DNA of 64,000 nucleotides from Variovorax brevis (GTDB taxonomy: Bacteria > Pseudomonadota > Gammaproteobacteria > Burkholderiales > Burkholderiaceae_C). The DNA lies in contig NZ_JASZYG010000011.1 of the NCBI RefSeq assembly GCF_030317105.1, positions 1 to 64,000 on the forward strand. The letters are read 5' to 3'. The notes under the pieces were generated by a model. That model did no database searches, was not told the DNA's origin, and saw only the letters and a list, made by a program, of their open reading frames with translations. The translations under genes and the position numbers were made by a program. Positions within the stretch are counted from its first letter, which is position 1, and each line of letters opens with the position of its first letter. Shown in pieces: positions 24,650 through 33,806 of the stretch.

Positions 24650-26047
24650 TCAGCGACTTGCCGAGACTGAGCCTCCTGCGATAGGGAAGGCGCGCCGTGC
24701 GGACACTACCTTCAAAGGTTCGGAAATCGTCAGCACGATCACAAAGGTCAGGCACGAAATTCCAGCCATGAACCCGAAGACTGGGTCCCAGCCATAGTTG
24801 TCAAGCAGCAGTCCAGTGATGAAGGGCGTCGCTGCGCCACCTAATTGACCGCCCATGTTGACGATCGCGTTCGCCAACGGAAACTTCTGCTTCGAGACAA
24901 ATGGCATCGGATAAACCATGTACGCGGAGTAGCCTATGCTGAGCATCACGCCAGTCGTGAACAGCAGGATGCCGTAGAGCACGGGATCGGCTGGCGAGTT
25001 GATCAGCGCATACATCATCACGGCGGTCGCCGCGGCAGAGATCAGCATGCCTGGCTTGCGGCGCTTGCCAAGCACCCGATCCGACAACAGGCCGCCGAGG
25101 ATGTTGCCGAGCACGGCCCCAACCCACGGCGCCGCAGCGACGAAGCCCATCCCCATCACCGAGAAATGTTTAACGGTCATCAGGTAGGTCGGAATCCACG
25201 CAAGCAGGACGCTTGAGATGCCCAGCTGGAAGCAATATCCGAGCGCGCAGCCCCAGATGTTCCAGGAACGGAACACGCTGCCGGTGGTTTCCAGCACTGC
25301 TTCATCACGGGTACGGATGAATCGATCGAGCCTGGGCATCGCAGATGAGGCGGCTGCGGTGGTTCGGGCGTCACCGTCTGCCGTCCGCTCCGAGATCGTC
25401 ACCACTTCGCCCTCGTTGACGAATCGGCTTTCCGAAGGCTTGTCGGCCACCGCAAAAAACCAGACTACCGACAGGAGGATGCCCGGTATCGCGAAAAAGA
25501 TGAAGATCTCCTTCCAGCCCCAGATCGACACGATCGCCGCGCCGAGCACCGGCGTGATGACCGGCCCGAACTTCACGGCCGACAGGAAGATGCCGGAGGC
25601 CGTCCCCTTCTCCTTTGTCGGAAACCAGTGATTGATTGTTGTCGTCACGCCGATAGGCAACGGACCCTCGGCCAAGCCCAGCCCGATGCGTGACAGTTTC
25701 AACGCGAACAGGGACCCGACAAGCCCGGTCATCGCGGTCGCAAGCGACGTGAGGATCATCGAGATCGAGAACACCTTGCGCACGCCGAAGCGCTGGAGCA
25801 GCCACGCCGAGGGAAGCTGCGCCACGGCGTAGGCAATCAGAAACAGGCTGACCAGCGCGCCCGCTTCCGAATTGCTCATGTGAAATTCCTTGCGCAGGAA
25901 GGGCAGCGCCACGCCGAGGTTGGCGCGGTCGGCCGCGGCAATCGTGTAGATCACGAAGAAGATGCCTGCGACGATCCAGCGATAGCGGGATGGCTTCGAA
26001 GATGAAGAGGTTGCAGAGGGGGTGGCCGTGGCCGATCCGGTGTCCAT
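24650..26047 (-). CDS. MFS transporter, anion:cation symporter (ACS) family
   Basis: The 465-residue protein has a 12-helix MFS pattern. After a Ser-rich cytoplasmic N-terminus comes YTIAAADRANLGVALPFLRK, the ACS-family helix-one signature. LGLAEGPLPIGVTTTINHWF in helix four and a large central loop follow. This family takes up glucarate, galactonate, phthalate and other organic anions with protons. It is last in a leftward operon with two RraA-like genes (25-base gap), so it likely imports the acid that those proteins act on or that feeds their pathway. Confidence 0.85.
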   Translation of the reverse strand: MDTGSATATPSATSSSSKPSRYRWIVAGIFFVIYTIAAADRANLGVALPFLRKEFHMSNSEAGALVSLFLIAYAVAQLPSAWLLQRFGVRKVFSISMILTSLATAMTGLVGSLFALKLSRIGLGLAEGPLPIGVTTTINHWFPTKEKGTASGIFLSAVKFGPVITPVLGAAIVSIWGWKEIFIFFAIPGILLSVVWFFAVADKPSESRFVNEGEVVTISERTADGDARTTAAASSAMPRLDRFIRTRDEAVLETTGSVFRSWNIWGCALGYCFQLGISSVLLAWIPTYLMTVKHFSVMGMGFVAAAPWVGAVLGNILGGLLSDRVLGKRRKPGMLISAAATAVMMYALINSPADPVLYGILLFTTGVMLSIGYSAYMVYPMPFVSKQKFPLANAIVNMGGQLGGAATPFITGLLLDNYGWDPVFGFMAGISCLTFVIVLTISEPLKVVSARRAFPIAGGSVSASR

Positions 26048-26072
26048 GTCTCCGTCCTTTTTTGTCGTTGGT

Positions 26073-26792
26073 TCAGTTCAGCGCCAGGCGCTGCAAGACG
26101 GGCATCAGACCCAGCAACTCTGCCGTGCTCACGCCGCGTTCGATCGCCGATCTCTGACCAGCCTCCTTGGCCTCCCGTGCCTCGGCACTTGCAATGACCG
26201 CATCGACTTCGTCGCGCGCCACCACCACCACGCCATCGCGGTCCCCGACAATCACGTCGCCTGGCCGGATTACTGCGTCGCCGATGCATACCGGCACGTC
26301 CAGGCGGCCGGGTTGGTGCTTGCCGGTGCCCTTGATGGACAGCCCACGGCAGAACACGGGGAAACCCGTTTCGACGATCTGGCTGGCATCACGCACGGCG
26401 CCGTGGATGAGGAGGCCGACGATGCCTGCCTTCATAGCTGCAGCGGTCAGTACGTCGCCCCACGGGCCGGCCTCGAGGAAGCCCTTTGCGTCTACGACCA
26501 GTACGTCGCCGGGACGCGCCTTGAGCAGCGCGTAGTGCAGCATCAGGTTGTCGGCGGGTCGCGTGTCGACGGTAAAGGCCGGACCGACAAGGCGCGACTG
26601 CGGGTCAATCGGCTTGATACCGCTGTCCAACGCGCCTTTGGCGCCTTGCGCTTCATAGACGGTCGCTGCGCCGAGCGATCGCAACCGTTCAAGTTGTTCG
26701 CGCGTCAACGCGGCGTTGTGGGTCTTCGCAGATTTCGCGGGATCTGCAGAAGGAATGACGGAGGGGATGGCGGCAGTGTCAAGTTGTTGCAT
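26073..26792 (-). CDS. RraA-family aldolase/decarboxylase, canonical motif
   Basis: The 239-residue protein starts at ATG 26792, with GGAGA upstream. It has the RraA/HMG-CHA aldolase fold (YEAQGAKGALDSGIKPIDPQ, GPAFTVDTRPADNLML). Asp113, then exactly 20 residues, then Arg134-Asp135 form the D-X20-R-D motif of class II pyruvate aldolases such as 4-hydroxy-4-methyl-2-oxoglutarate aldolase, which also decarboxylate oxaloacetate. GDRDGVVVV near the C-terminus is also typical. This aldolase activity is more likely here than RNase E regulation, given the transporter and LysR context. Confidence 0.8.
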   Translation of the reverse strand: MQQLDTAAIPSVIPSADPAKSAKTHNAALTREQLERLRSLGAATVYEAQGAKGALDSGIKPIDPQSRLVGPAFTVDTRPADNLMLHYALLKARPGDVLVVDAKGFLEAGPWGDVLTAAAMKAGIVGLLIHGAVRDASQIVETGFPVFCRGLSIKGTGKHQPGRLDVPVCIGDAVIRPGDVIVGDRDGVVVVARDEVDAVIASAEAREAKEAGQRSAIERGVSTAELLGLMPVLQRLALN

Positions 26793-26821
26793 GGTCGTCT
26801 CCTTGGCGTTGAGGATGTGCA

Positions 26822-27493
26822 TCAGGCCGTTGCACGTTGCAGCGTGTGATAGGCCGCAAGCTCGCGCGCCTCTGCGAGGGATTTGCCTCGCAGGGTCGCC
26901 TCGACGATGCGGTGCTCTGCGGCACGCAGCGCGAGCGCCCGTTGGAATACTTCGACGGCGCGGGTTCGGGGCACAACGACGATGCCGTCGAGGTCGCCGA
27001 CGATGTAATCGCCCGCGGCCACACGCACGTCGCCCAGACTGATCGATTCGCCCACAGACTGCACCTCGACGCGGTCCTTGCCGGTGCGCATGAAGCGACC
27101 GCAGGCATACAGCGGATAGCTGGCTTCGTCGGCTTCCGTGGTGTCCCGGCACACGCCATTCACGACGGTGCCCCCGATTCGGCGATGCGCTGCCAGTTGG
27201 CTGAGGATGCCTCCCCAGACGGTGCAGTCCATACGTCCAGCGTTGTCGAGGGCGACGACAGCGCCTTCGGGCACGTCGTCGAGGTAGTCGCCGACGGTCC
27301 CCGGATTTGCCGTGTCGACAGGTACGTAGCGCACAGTGAATGCAGGCCCGAAGCAGCGGGTGCTTCCAGCGATATGGCCGATTCCGAGCGCGCTGCCCGG
27401 CAGGCCCAGTGCATCGAGTGCATCAGAGACCTCTGCGGTGCTTAGTTCCTTGACTGCGGGGGGAAGATCGAGGGGGATGGAGGTGTTTGTCAT
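26822..27493 (-). CDS. RraA-family protein lacking the motif Asp
   Basis: The 223-residue RraA-like protein is first in the leftward operon, 29 bases ahead of the canonical paralogue. It keeps ALGIGHIAGSTRCFGPAFTV, NGVCRD and GDLDGIVVVPR. At the position of the metal-associated Asp of D-X20-R-D it has Gly95 (VWGGILS), while Arg116-Asp117 are in place. It may be catalytically altered, act on another substrate, or pair with the neighbour as a heteromer. Sequence identity to the neighbour is low, so the duplication is old or the two came together independently. Confidence 0.75.
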   Translation of the reverse strand: MTNTSIPLDLPPAVKELSTAEVSDALDALGLPGSALGIGHIAGSTRCFGPAFTVRYVPVDTANPGTVGDYLDDVPEGAVVALDNAGRMDCTVWGGILSQLAAHRRIGGTVVNGVCRDTTEADEASYPLYACGRFMRTGKDRVEVQSVGESISLGDVRVAAGDYIVGDLDGIVVVPRTRAVEVFQRALALRAAEHRIVEATLRGKSLAEARELAAYHTLQRATA

Positions 27494-27507
27494 CTGGAAT
27501 CCTGGGA

Positions 27508-27590
27508 GTTCGTTGGTGGAACCTCAGTATCAGATCCAGTACATTCGAGAGCAAACATCGATTTTTGAATCTAAGTTCACTATTAATGAA
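27508..27590. promoter_or_regulatory. Divergent LysR-type control region
   Basis: The gap between the RraA operon and the divergent LysR gene holds two dyads: GTTC-N7-GAAC at 27508-27522 and TTCACTATTAATGAA at 27576-27590, which overlaps the LysR start codon. Both fit the T-N11-A pattern of LysR sites. The second suits autorepression, the first control of the RraA operon. Confidence 0.45.
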
Positions 27591-28500
27591 CCTGAGACAA
27601 ATACGCTATCTGTGTGAAGTGGTGGACGCGGGCAGTGCCACGGCTGCCTCGACGCGCCTGCACGTGGCGCCAACCGCCATCAGCATGCAGTTGGCGCAAC
27701 TCGAATCGGAGCTTGGGGGCGAGCTGTTCGACCGCTCACGGCGTCCGATGGACCTGACCGCGTTGGGTCGCTACTTCTACCCACGCGCAAAGTCGCTGCT
27801 TGCTGATGCGAAGCGGCTTGAAGAGGAAACGCGCAGCGTTGCCGCCGGGCAGAGCGGTGTCTTGGCGATCGGCTATACGCGCTCGGCCATCTTCTCGATA
27901 CTCCCGCGCGCGATCCGTACGTTCCGGGGCAGGCATGCAAACGTGAAGATCGAGCTCATCACTTTACTGTCCGAGCACCAGTACGAACAGTTGTTGAACG
28001 GCCGCATCCAGGTCGGCATTTCGCGTTACTTCGCAACCGTCGACTCGGTTGAAGGCCTGTGCTTCACGCCGCTGCTCCATGATCCATTCGTTGTCGCGCT
28101 TTCACGGGCGCACCCTATGGCGAAGCGAAAATCACTGCTGGCGACAGAGCTGGATGACGTGGCTTACATCACCTACCCGAAGGACCCGCAAAGCCGCTTT
28201 GCCGAGAAGACGCTGGCCGCGCTGAGAAGCGCCGGCGGGCAGTCGAACGTGGCGTACGAAGCCAACGACATCCACACCGCGTTGGGCATGGTGGCCTCCG
28301 GGCTGGGTTATTGCCTGGTCGGTCGCTCGGTGAGCGAAGGCAACCGCGACGACATCGCCTTCATCCGGGTGACCGACATTCGCGAGACGGCGACAGTCGT
28401 GGCGGTCACGAAGCTCGGCGAAACAAGCAAGATCGTCTCTTCCTTTGTCGATGTCCTGCTGTCCGCGGTCGAAGTTGCAGGGGCTGCTCGCAAGGGATAA
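27586..28500 (+). CDS. LysR-family regulator of the RraA-MFS operon
   Basis: The 304-residue LTTR begins MNLRQIRYLCEVVDAGSATA at ATG 27586. The HTH covers LHVAPTAISMQLAQLESELG. The effector domain resembles the OxyR/CbbR-type fold (GVLAIGYTRSAIFSILPRAI). It is divergent from the RraA-RraA-MFS operon with a 92-base gap holding two dyads, so it most likely controls that operon. An in-frame ATG at 27487 would add a 33-residue extension without similarity. The inducer is unknown. Confidence 0.85.
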   Translation: MNLRQIRYLCEVVDAGSATAASTRLHVAPTAISMQLAQLESELGGELFDRSRRPMDLTALGRYFYPRAKSLLADAKRLEEETRSVAAGQSGVLAIGYTRSAIFSILPRAIRTFRGRHANVKIELITLLSEHQYEQLLNGRIQVGISRYFATVDSVEGLCFTPLLHDPFVVALSRAHPMAKRKSLLATELDDVAYITYPKDPQSRFAEKTLAALRSAGGQSNVAYEANDIHTALGMVASGLGYCLVGRSVSEGNRDDIAFIRVTDIRETATVVAVTKLGETSKIVSSFVDVLLSAVEVAGAARKG

Positions 28501-28555
28501 GCCTCACGCGCGCTCTTGCACGGGCCTCGAATAGCAGCGACGACCGATTCCTCAT

Positions 28556-28800
28556 CTATATGCCGAGGAACCTGCCGATAGCGTCGCAGGCCTGTCGCAA
28601 GACATGGTCGTCAAACGCATAGGCAATGCGGATGTACACCCCCAATCCCGACCGCACTGCCGTGATGAACCGCAACATTGGCTTCGTCCAGAAGCGCCAG
28701 CGCGACGTGCTCGTCATGGAGCGAGCGGGTCCCTGCCGCTGATCTCTTGTTGATAAGGCCTTCGCACGACGCAAACGTATGGAAAGATCCTGCGGGCTTT
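28556..28800 (-). pseudogene. Class I/II aminotransferase, C-terminal fragment
   Basis: Two leftward frames combine to give PAGSFHTFASCEGLINKRSA, HDEHVALALLDEANVAVHHG and then IRIAYAFDDHVLRQACDAIG, ending FLGI at 28556. This is the C-terminal domain of an aspartate-aminotransferase-like PLP enzyme. The RIAYAF segment includes the Arg that binds the substrate carboxylate. One frameshift and the loss of everything upstream make it a relic. Confidence 0.6.
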
Positions 28801-29179
28801 GCACAACGAGTGCACAACAACTAGAACGTCGGTAGGTTCTACCGCGGTCGCCCAAGTGCGGAAGTCTGGCGGAACGTTGAACCGCGCCCCAGTGGGGCAG
28901 TCGCCCCTTCTTGTGATCACCGGTCCATGTGCTGCCGACTGAGTGCGGGACGTCGAAACCCTAAGACCTAAGCATTCGATGAGAATTGAGAGCCTGGCGA
29001 TCGACAATTTCGCGGCATCCGCAGTAGCCGAGTGCGCTTCGGGTAACAACCGGAGGACTAAACCGCTCGCCCCGCTCGCGGTAGCCCGCCGCTGAACCCG
29101 CGCGGACGGCAAACATTGCGCTCCTGTCTATGTTGCGGAGCGAGGCAATTGGCCTCGTTTCTTCGACAGGAGCACGATC
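28801..29179. other. Region between the aminotransferase relic and IS91 element
   Basis: No gene recognised. It contains the short hairpin GCCCCAGTGGGGC and, near 29141-29157, CGAGGCAATTGGCCTCG just before the integrase-like gene. One end of the IS91-family element should lie here, but its tip could not be defined. Confidence 0.3.
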
Positions 29180-30054
29180 ATGACCCTTTCCACCCCAGTC
29201 GTCTCACCGCTGCGTCGTCGCATGCTCGACGAGATGCGCTTGCGCAAGCTCGAGCCCAAGACTCAATCCACCTACATTCGCGCAGTTGCGAATCTCTACC
29301 TCTTCCTGCAGCGTTCCCCCGAGACGGCCACCGCGGAGGATTTGCGCAGCTTCCAGTTGCACATGGTGAATCAGGGCGTCTCGCCGATCACGCTCAATGC
29401 AACCATCACCGGCTTGAAGTTCCTCTTCGACGTCACGCTCGGGCGTGGCGAAGTGATGGCCGGGATGAGCCCCGTTCGTGTGCCCCAGAAGCTGCCGGTG
29501 GTGCTCAGCCGCGAGGAGGTCGCGCGCCTGATCGCTGCGGCTTCCAACCTGAAGTACCAGACGGCACTGTCCATTGCCTACGGCACAGGACTGCGGGTCG
29601 GCGAGATCGTCGCGCTGAAGGTCGGTGACATCGACAGCCAGCGCATGACTCTGCGCGTCGAGCAGGGCAAGGGCCACAAGGACCGCTACGCCAGCTCTCG
29701 CCAGTCCTCCTGGAGCTGCTGCGCGCTTGGTGGCGACTGGCCCATGCCCAAGGCAAGATGCTGCCGGGCGGTTGGCTGTTCCCGGGGATGAACCCGGTCG
29801 ACCCGTTGACCGCGCGCCAGCTCAACCGCGCCGTTCATGACGCTGCCGACGCGGCCAACATCGACAAGCGCGTCACCATGCACACGCTTCGCCACTGCTT
29901 TGCCACTCACCTGCTGGAGCAGAAGGTGGACATCCGCGTGATCCAGGTCTTGCTGGGGCACAAGCGGCTCGATACGACATCGATCTACGCGCACGTGGCC
30001 ACCGAGATCCTGCACGAAGTGGTCAGCCCGCTGGAGAACTTGCAACCTGCGTAG
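29180..30054 (+). pseudogene. Tyrosine recombinase (phage integrase family), frameshifted
   Basis: The N-terminal core-binding domain (MLDEMRLRKLEPKTQSTYIR) and the first catalytic Arg (SIAYGTGLRVGEIVALKVGD) are in one frame up to about 29695. The rest (LPGGWLFPG, MHTLRHCFATHLLEQ with the His-x-x-Arg pair, LLGHKRLDTTSIYAHVA with the Tyr nucleophile) is in another. Loss of a single T in GCCATGCTCTCGCC at about 29693 explains the shift. The recombinase is typical of IS91-type elements, where its role is accessory. The start has GACAGGAGCACG upstream. Confidence 0.8.
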
Positions 30055-30063
30055 GTCATCTCT

Positions 30064-31245
30064 GTGGCGCATTGCGCCCTGGAAGTCGCCGACATCTTCC
30101 GCACCCACGGCCCCGATTGGCGCAAGGCTCAGCGTGGGCACCTGAGCCTGGGCCAGCTCAAGGTCATGTCGGCCATTGAACAGTGCCGCAGCGCGGCGCT
30201 GGGAGGTCACGTGTTGTATTGCGAGGGCTGCGGACACGACCAGATCGCCTACAACTCGTGTCGCAATCGACATTGCACGAAGTGCCAGGCCAGTGCGGCC
30301 CAACGTTGGCTTGAGGCACGCCAGGCCGATCTGCTGCCGGTGGACTACTACCACGTCGTCTTCACCTTGCCAGCGCCGATCAGCGCCATCGCCTATTACA
30401 ACAAGGCCGCGATTTACGGCCTGTTGTTCGACGTGGCCGCCGAGACCCTGATGACCATCGCAGCCGATCCGAAGCACCTGGGCGCAAGGATCGGCGCGAC
30501 CCTGGTGCTGCACACCTGGGGATCGGCACTGACGCACCATCCCCATGTGCATGGCATCGTGCCGGGCGGAGGCTTGTCGCCGGACGGCGAGCGTTGGATC
30601 GCCTGCAGGCCCGGCTTCTTCCTGTCCGTGCGCGTGCTGTCGCGACTGTTCCGGCGCCGCTTCCTTGAAGCGCTTGATCAGGCGCATCGCGCCGGCAAGT
30701 TGGTCTTCTTCGGCGAGTACGCGGCACTGGCCGGAGAACGCGCCTTCGCCGACTGGCTCGCGCCGATGCGCCAGTGCGAATGGGTCGTCTATGCCAAGCG
30801 TCCGTTCGCCGGCCCCGAAGCGGTGCTGGCTTATCTGTCGCGCTACACCCACCGCGTCGCCATCTCCAACAGCCGGCTTGTCGCGATGGACGAGCAAGGC
30901 GTGACCTTCCGTTGGAAGGACTACCGCGCCAAGGGCCGGACACGCCACAAGACGATGACGCTCGACGCCGACGAGTTCATGCGCCGCTTCTTACTGCATG
31001 TCTTGCCGGGAGGCTTCCATCGCATCCGCCACTACGGGCTCTTGGCCAACGGCGCTCGCAAGGTCAGCCTGGTACGCATTCGCGAACTGCTGCTGCAAGA
31101 AGCCGGTGCCACTGCTCAAGCCTCGCGCGCCGATCGCGAGCCAGGTCCCGCGCAACCGACCTTCCTCTGCCCGCACTGCGGTGGCCCGATGATCATCCTG
31201 CAGACCTTCGCTCGCGGGCAATCCATCCGTGCACCGCCACCATGA
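30064..31245 (+). CDS. IS91-family HUH transposase
   Basis: The 393-residue protein starts with GTG 30064. The N-terminal zinc finger is CEGCGHDQIAYNSCRNRHC then TKCQ. The HUH motif is HHPHVHGIVPGGG. The relaxase tyrosines lie in AYLSRYTHRVAISNSRL. A C-terminal zinc pair (CPHCGG) follows. These are the parts needed for single-strand nicking and rolling-circle transfer. The frame is intact and the length is normal for the family. It follows the recombinase gene by nine bases. Confidence 0.88.
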   Translation: MAHCALEVADIFRTHGPDWRKAQRGHLSLGQLKVMSAIEQCRSAALGGHVLYCEGCGHDQIAYNSCRNRHCTKCQASAAQRWLEARQADLLPVDYYHVVFTLPAPISAIAYYNKAAIYGLLFDVAAETLMTIAADPKHLGARIGATLVLHTWGSALTHHPHVHGIVPGGGLSPDGERWIACRPGFFLSVRVLSRLFRRRFLEALDQAHRAGKLVFFGEYAALAGERAFADWLAPMRQCEWVVYAKRPFAGPEAVLAYLSRYTHRVAISNSRLVAMDEQGVTFRWKDYRAKGRTRHKTMTLDADEFMRRFLLHVLPGGFHRIRHYGLLANGARKVSLVRIRELLLQEAGATAQASRADREPGPAQPTFLCPHCGGPMIILQTFARGQSIRAPPP

Positions 31246-31812
31246 GTACTGATCTTCATCAGCGCCCAAACCAAGCTTTACCGCTCCATCGCCCAGGGTC
31301 GATGTGGGGTGGTCTCGCCTTCGCGCCTCACCAAGCCCTTGCCGTCGGTCAGGCCCAGCGGGCGACTCCACGCTCCGGCTTCGATCCCCTGTGCCGCATC
31401 ACCGCCAACGGCCAAATTCCTGGGCGAAACACCAGCACCAACTCGATCTACGCATCCCGAATCCCCATAGCTTCGTAGCTTCTCAGGCGCCAGAGGTGCA
31501 TTCCGCGGTTTCCTCCCTCGAGGCTTGCCCAACACCTGCCCTCAGGCCGCAGCAGCTGTGCTTGGCGCCGCGCCTCGCAAGGGCAGGTATCGGGCAACCC
31601 TTAACAGTTCTCGTCGGTGGCAACAATACGGGTACTAATCGAGGACCGCTTGAGCGTCCACTATCCGCCCTGCTGCTCAGCACAGAACGTCGAACACCAT
31701 CGACTGCATAGACCGAAACCAATACTGCCAGCCGAGCGCGCGTTAGGGTTCGGATGGCCAGATAGGCGCTGAATCAAACGACTTCAAGCTCTTCAAGGCA
31801 ATGGAGATAGGG
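31246..31812. other. Non-coding region downstream of the IS91 transposase
   Basis: About 560 bases without a recognisable gene. It probably contains the origin-proximal end of the IS91 element. The last part precedes the isomerase gene and may carry its promoter. Confidence 0.3.
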
Positions 31813-32439
31813 ATGGAAAAAGCTGCAGTCATACCAACGCTTGAATTCTGGTATGACTTTGCCAGTCCCTATTCATACATTGCTGCGTTGCGGGTCGAGC
31901 AGCTGACTTCGGCCGCGAATGTTGGCATTTGCCGGAGGCCATTCCTGCTCGGGCCGATCTTCAAACGACGCTCTGGTGGCGCGAGCCCATTTCAAAATCC
32001 AGCTCCCTCGGAGCAGCGCTATCGAAGGCGCGATGTAGAGCGGATCTGCCAACGGTTCGATCTACCCCTGCGCTGGCCATCCGCGTATCCGCGGGGAAGT
32101 CTGCTTGCGACCCGGATCGCGCTGCTTGCCGCAGACGAAGGGTGGTGCAGTCAGTTCACACAATCCGTTTTCCATGCCAATTTTGCGGAAGACCGGAGCA
32201 TCAGTTCTGAAGCGGTTGTTCGTGAACTGTTGGCGGAACTCGGAAGGGATGCCGACGCCATTCTTGCCAAAGCGACGTCGGAGGCCCTCAAGACGCGTTT
32301 GATGGACCAGGTGGACGCAGCCATTTCCCAAGACATCTTTGGTGCCCCAAGCTTTGTCATAGGCGGCGAACTCTTCTGGGGGAGTGATCGCTTGGATCAG
32401 GCTATCGAGTGGGCTACTCAGCGACCCAGCCTGATTTGA
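31813..32439 (+). CDS. 2-hydroxychromene-2-carboxylate isomerase-like protein (DsbA/GST-kappa fold)
   Basis: The 208-residue protein starts at ATG 31813, seven bases after GGAG; an ATG at 31801 is less well placed. It shows the kappa-GST/DsbA fold: FWYDFASPYSYIAALRVEQL with the Ser that contacts glutathione, then RRPFLLGPIFKRRSG and the C-terminal FGAPSFVIGGELFWGSDRLD. Known members isomerise the chromene formed in naphthalene breakdown. No other naphthalene gene is near, so the true substrate is unknown. It stands alone between the IS91 element and the GntR operon. Confidence 0.8.
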   Translation: MEKAAVIPTLEFWYDFASPYSYIAALRVEQLTSAANVGICRRPFLLGPIFKRRSGGASPFQNPAPSEQRYRRRDVERICQRFDLPLRWPSAYPRGSLLATRIALLAADEGWCSQFTQSVFHANFAEDRSISSEAVVRELLAELGRDADAILAKATSEALKTRLMDQVDAAISQDIFGAPSFVIGGELFWGSDRLDQAIEWATQRPSLI

Positions 32440-32547
32440 GCCCCTCATGGGGTCGAGGTCGCAAAACAAGTGCCGCCGGGCCTAAGCGCTCTGTCTAAAA
32501 AAATCAAGAGGAGATGCCCCATCGGACTCTAGTTGTACCGTCATTAC

Positions 32548-32568
32548 AATGTACGTACATTACAACAT
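32548..32568. promoter_or_regulatory. Candidate GntR operator 1
   Basis: The site contains the perfect 14-bp palindrome AATGTACGTACATT, followed by ACAACAT. The same 21 bases recur at 37409-37429 before the crotonase gene of operon A. It lies about 240 bases upstream of the gntR start. Confidence 0.6.
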
Positions 32569-32802
32569 ATTGACTGATGACTCTTCTTTCATGCACCGTC
32601 CCGGAGCCTTCGCCCGCGAATACTTCGGATGCCACAGCAGGCGTTCCTCGCGAAGCAGCGACTCCAGATGTTGCGGGTACGGCCGATTTTGAGGCGTGCA
32701 GAGAGGATGGGTCAAAATACACTGGATTGTGGGAACAGGCGGAATCCAGCGGGTGGCGCAAGACCGCCCCGGCATTTACGTCGACCGAAAGACAAGAGAA
32801 CG

Positions 32803-33579
32803 ATGGAAATTCAATCTACGGCACAGGAACGTCTGGAACGCGTGGCGGGGCAGCAGCCTCTTTACGCGGCATTGGCGGGCATCTTGTCACGCGACATCCG
32901 CGGCGGCAAGCACCAGCCAGCCAGCGTGTTTCCGTCCGAGAAAGAATTGACGGAGCGCTATGGCGTCAGCCGCCAGACGGTGCGGCAGGCACTGCGCGTC
33001 CTTCGCGATCAGGGCCTGATCTCCTCCCATCCCGGCATTGGCACCATCGTTCGCGATGCGGCGCAAGGGCGCGACCGATTCAACGCCGTCAACTCAACCG
33101 AGGAGTTGCTGCAGTTCGTCGGGGACACCGAGATGCACGCGGTATCGCGCAGGGAAATTCTGGTCGATGCGGAACTTGCCGCCCGGCTGGACTGCGAGCC
33201 CGGGTCGCTCCTGTCGGAAGTGGCGTTTCTTCGCAAGACGCCTGGCGCCGAACTGCCGATGAGCTACGTCTTGATCTACGTGCACCCGCGTTATGCCGCG
33301 GCACAGGAAACCCCGCTGGTGTCGAGCAGTCCGATCTACCAGAACATCGAACGAATGTTCGGGGTGCGCGTCCACGAAATCCGTCAGGATGTGACTGCGA
33401 CGCTTCTCGACGACAAGCTAGCCAAGGTGCTCGAGGCGATGCCCGGGGAAGCCGCCTTGCAGATGACGCGCTACTTTTACGACGAGAACAAGACGCTGAT
33501 CCAGGTGTCCATCAGCTACTATCCCAGCAGCCGGTACACCCAATCGGCGCGCTTCCGCGTTGCGTCCAGCGCCCCCTAG
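32803..33579 (+). CDS. GntR-family regulator, HutC/UTRA subfamily
   Basis: The 258-residue protein has a winged helix at residues 20-83 (YAALAGILSRDI, FPSEKELTERYGVSRQTVRQ, GIGTIV). A UTRA effector domain follows (SVLSEVAFLRK-like LLSEVAFLRKTPGAELPMSY, and the C-terminal TRYFYDENKTLIQVSISYYP). Such repressors bind short palindromes, and a 14-bp palindrome occurs twice around operon A. Start ATG 32803 is chosen because the upstream in-frame region lacks similarity. It precedes mct on the same strand and probably represses operon A until an acid or CoA-ester inducer is present. Confidence 0.85.
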   Translation: MEIQSTAQERLERVAGQQPLYAALAGILSRDIRGGKHQPASVFPSEKELTERYGVSRQTVRQALRVLRDQGLISSHPGIGTIVRDAAQGRDRFNAVNSTEELLQFVGDTEMHAVSRREILVDAELAARLDCEPGSLLSEVAFLRKTPGAELPMSYVLIYVHPRYAAAQETPLVSSSPIYQNIERMFGVRVHEIRQDVTATLLDDKLAKVLEAMPGEAALQMTRYFYDENKTLIQVSISYYPSSRYTQSARFRVASSAP

Positions 33580-33806
33580 CGCCGCGATCGGCCTGCATCA
33601 CAGGCCAGTGTTCCAAAGCTCGACATCCTTCGCCGGGCAATGCCTGCCGCCCATCAGGACTTGGCGCCGCTGACGCCTGTCCCTCCGCTTTAGCCCCCCG
33701 CGCCCGCGGCTTGGGCCGAGCATTCCTGTCTTCGTCACCTGCCCGCCACGCGCTGGGCCTTTGCTTCTGAGCCGCAACCCGCGGCCCCGTCTTCCCTCCA
33801 TACACC

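Larger units (their letters stand above)
29180..31245. mobile_element. IS91-family element with accessory tyrosine recombinase
   Basis: Two genes in tandem, a phage-integrase-type recombinase and a Y-type HUH transposase, form the known two-gene architecture of many IS91-family elements, which move by rolling-circle transposition. Coordinates cover the coding part only. The termini (oriIS and terIS) are probably within the roughly 100 bases to the left and 550 bases to the right. The recombinase is frameshifted and the transposase is intact. Confidence 0.75.

Noticed and set aside
26073..26792. RraA as regulator of ribonuclease E
   Set aside because: The D-X20-R-D aldolase motif and the transporter/LysR context fit a metabolic enzyme better.
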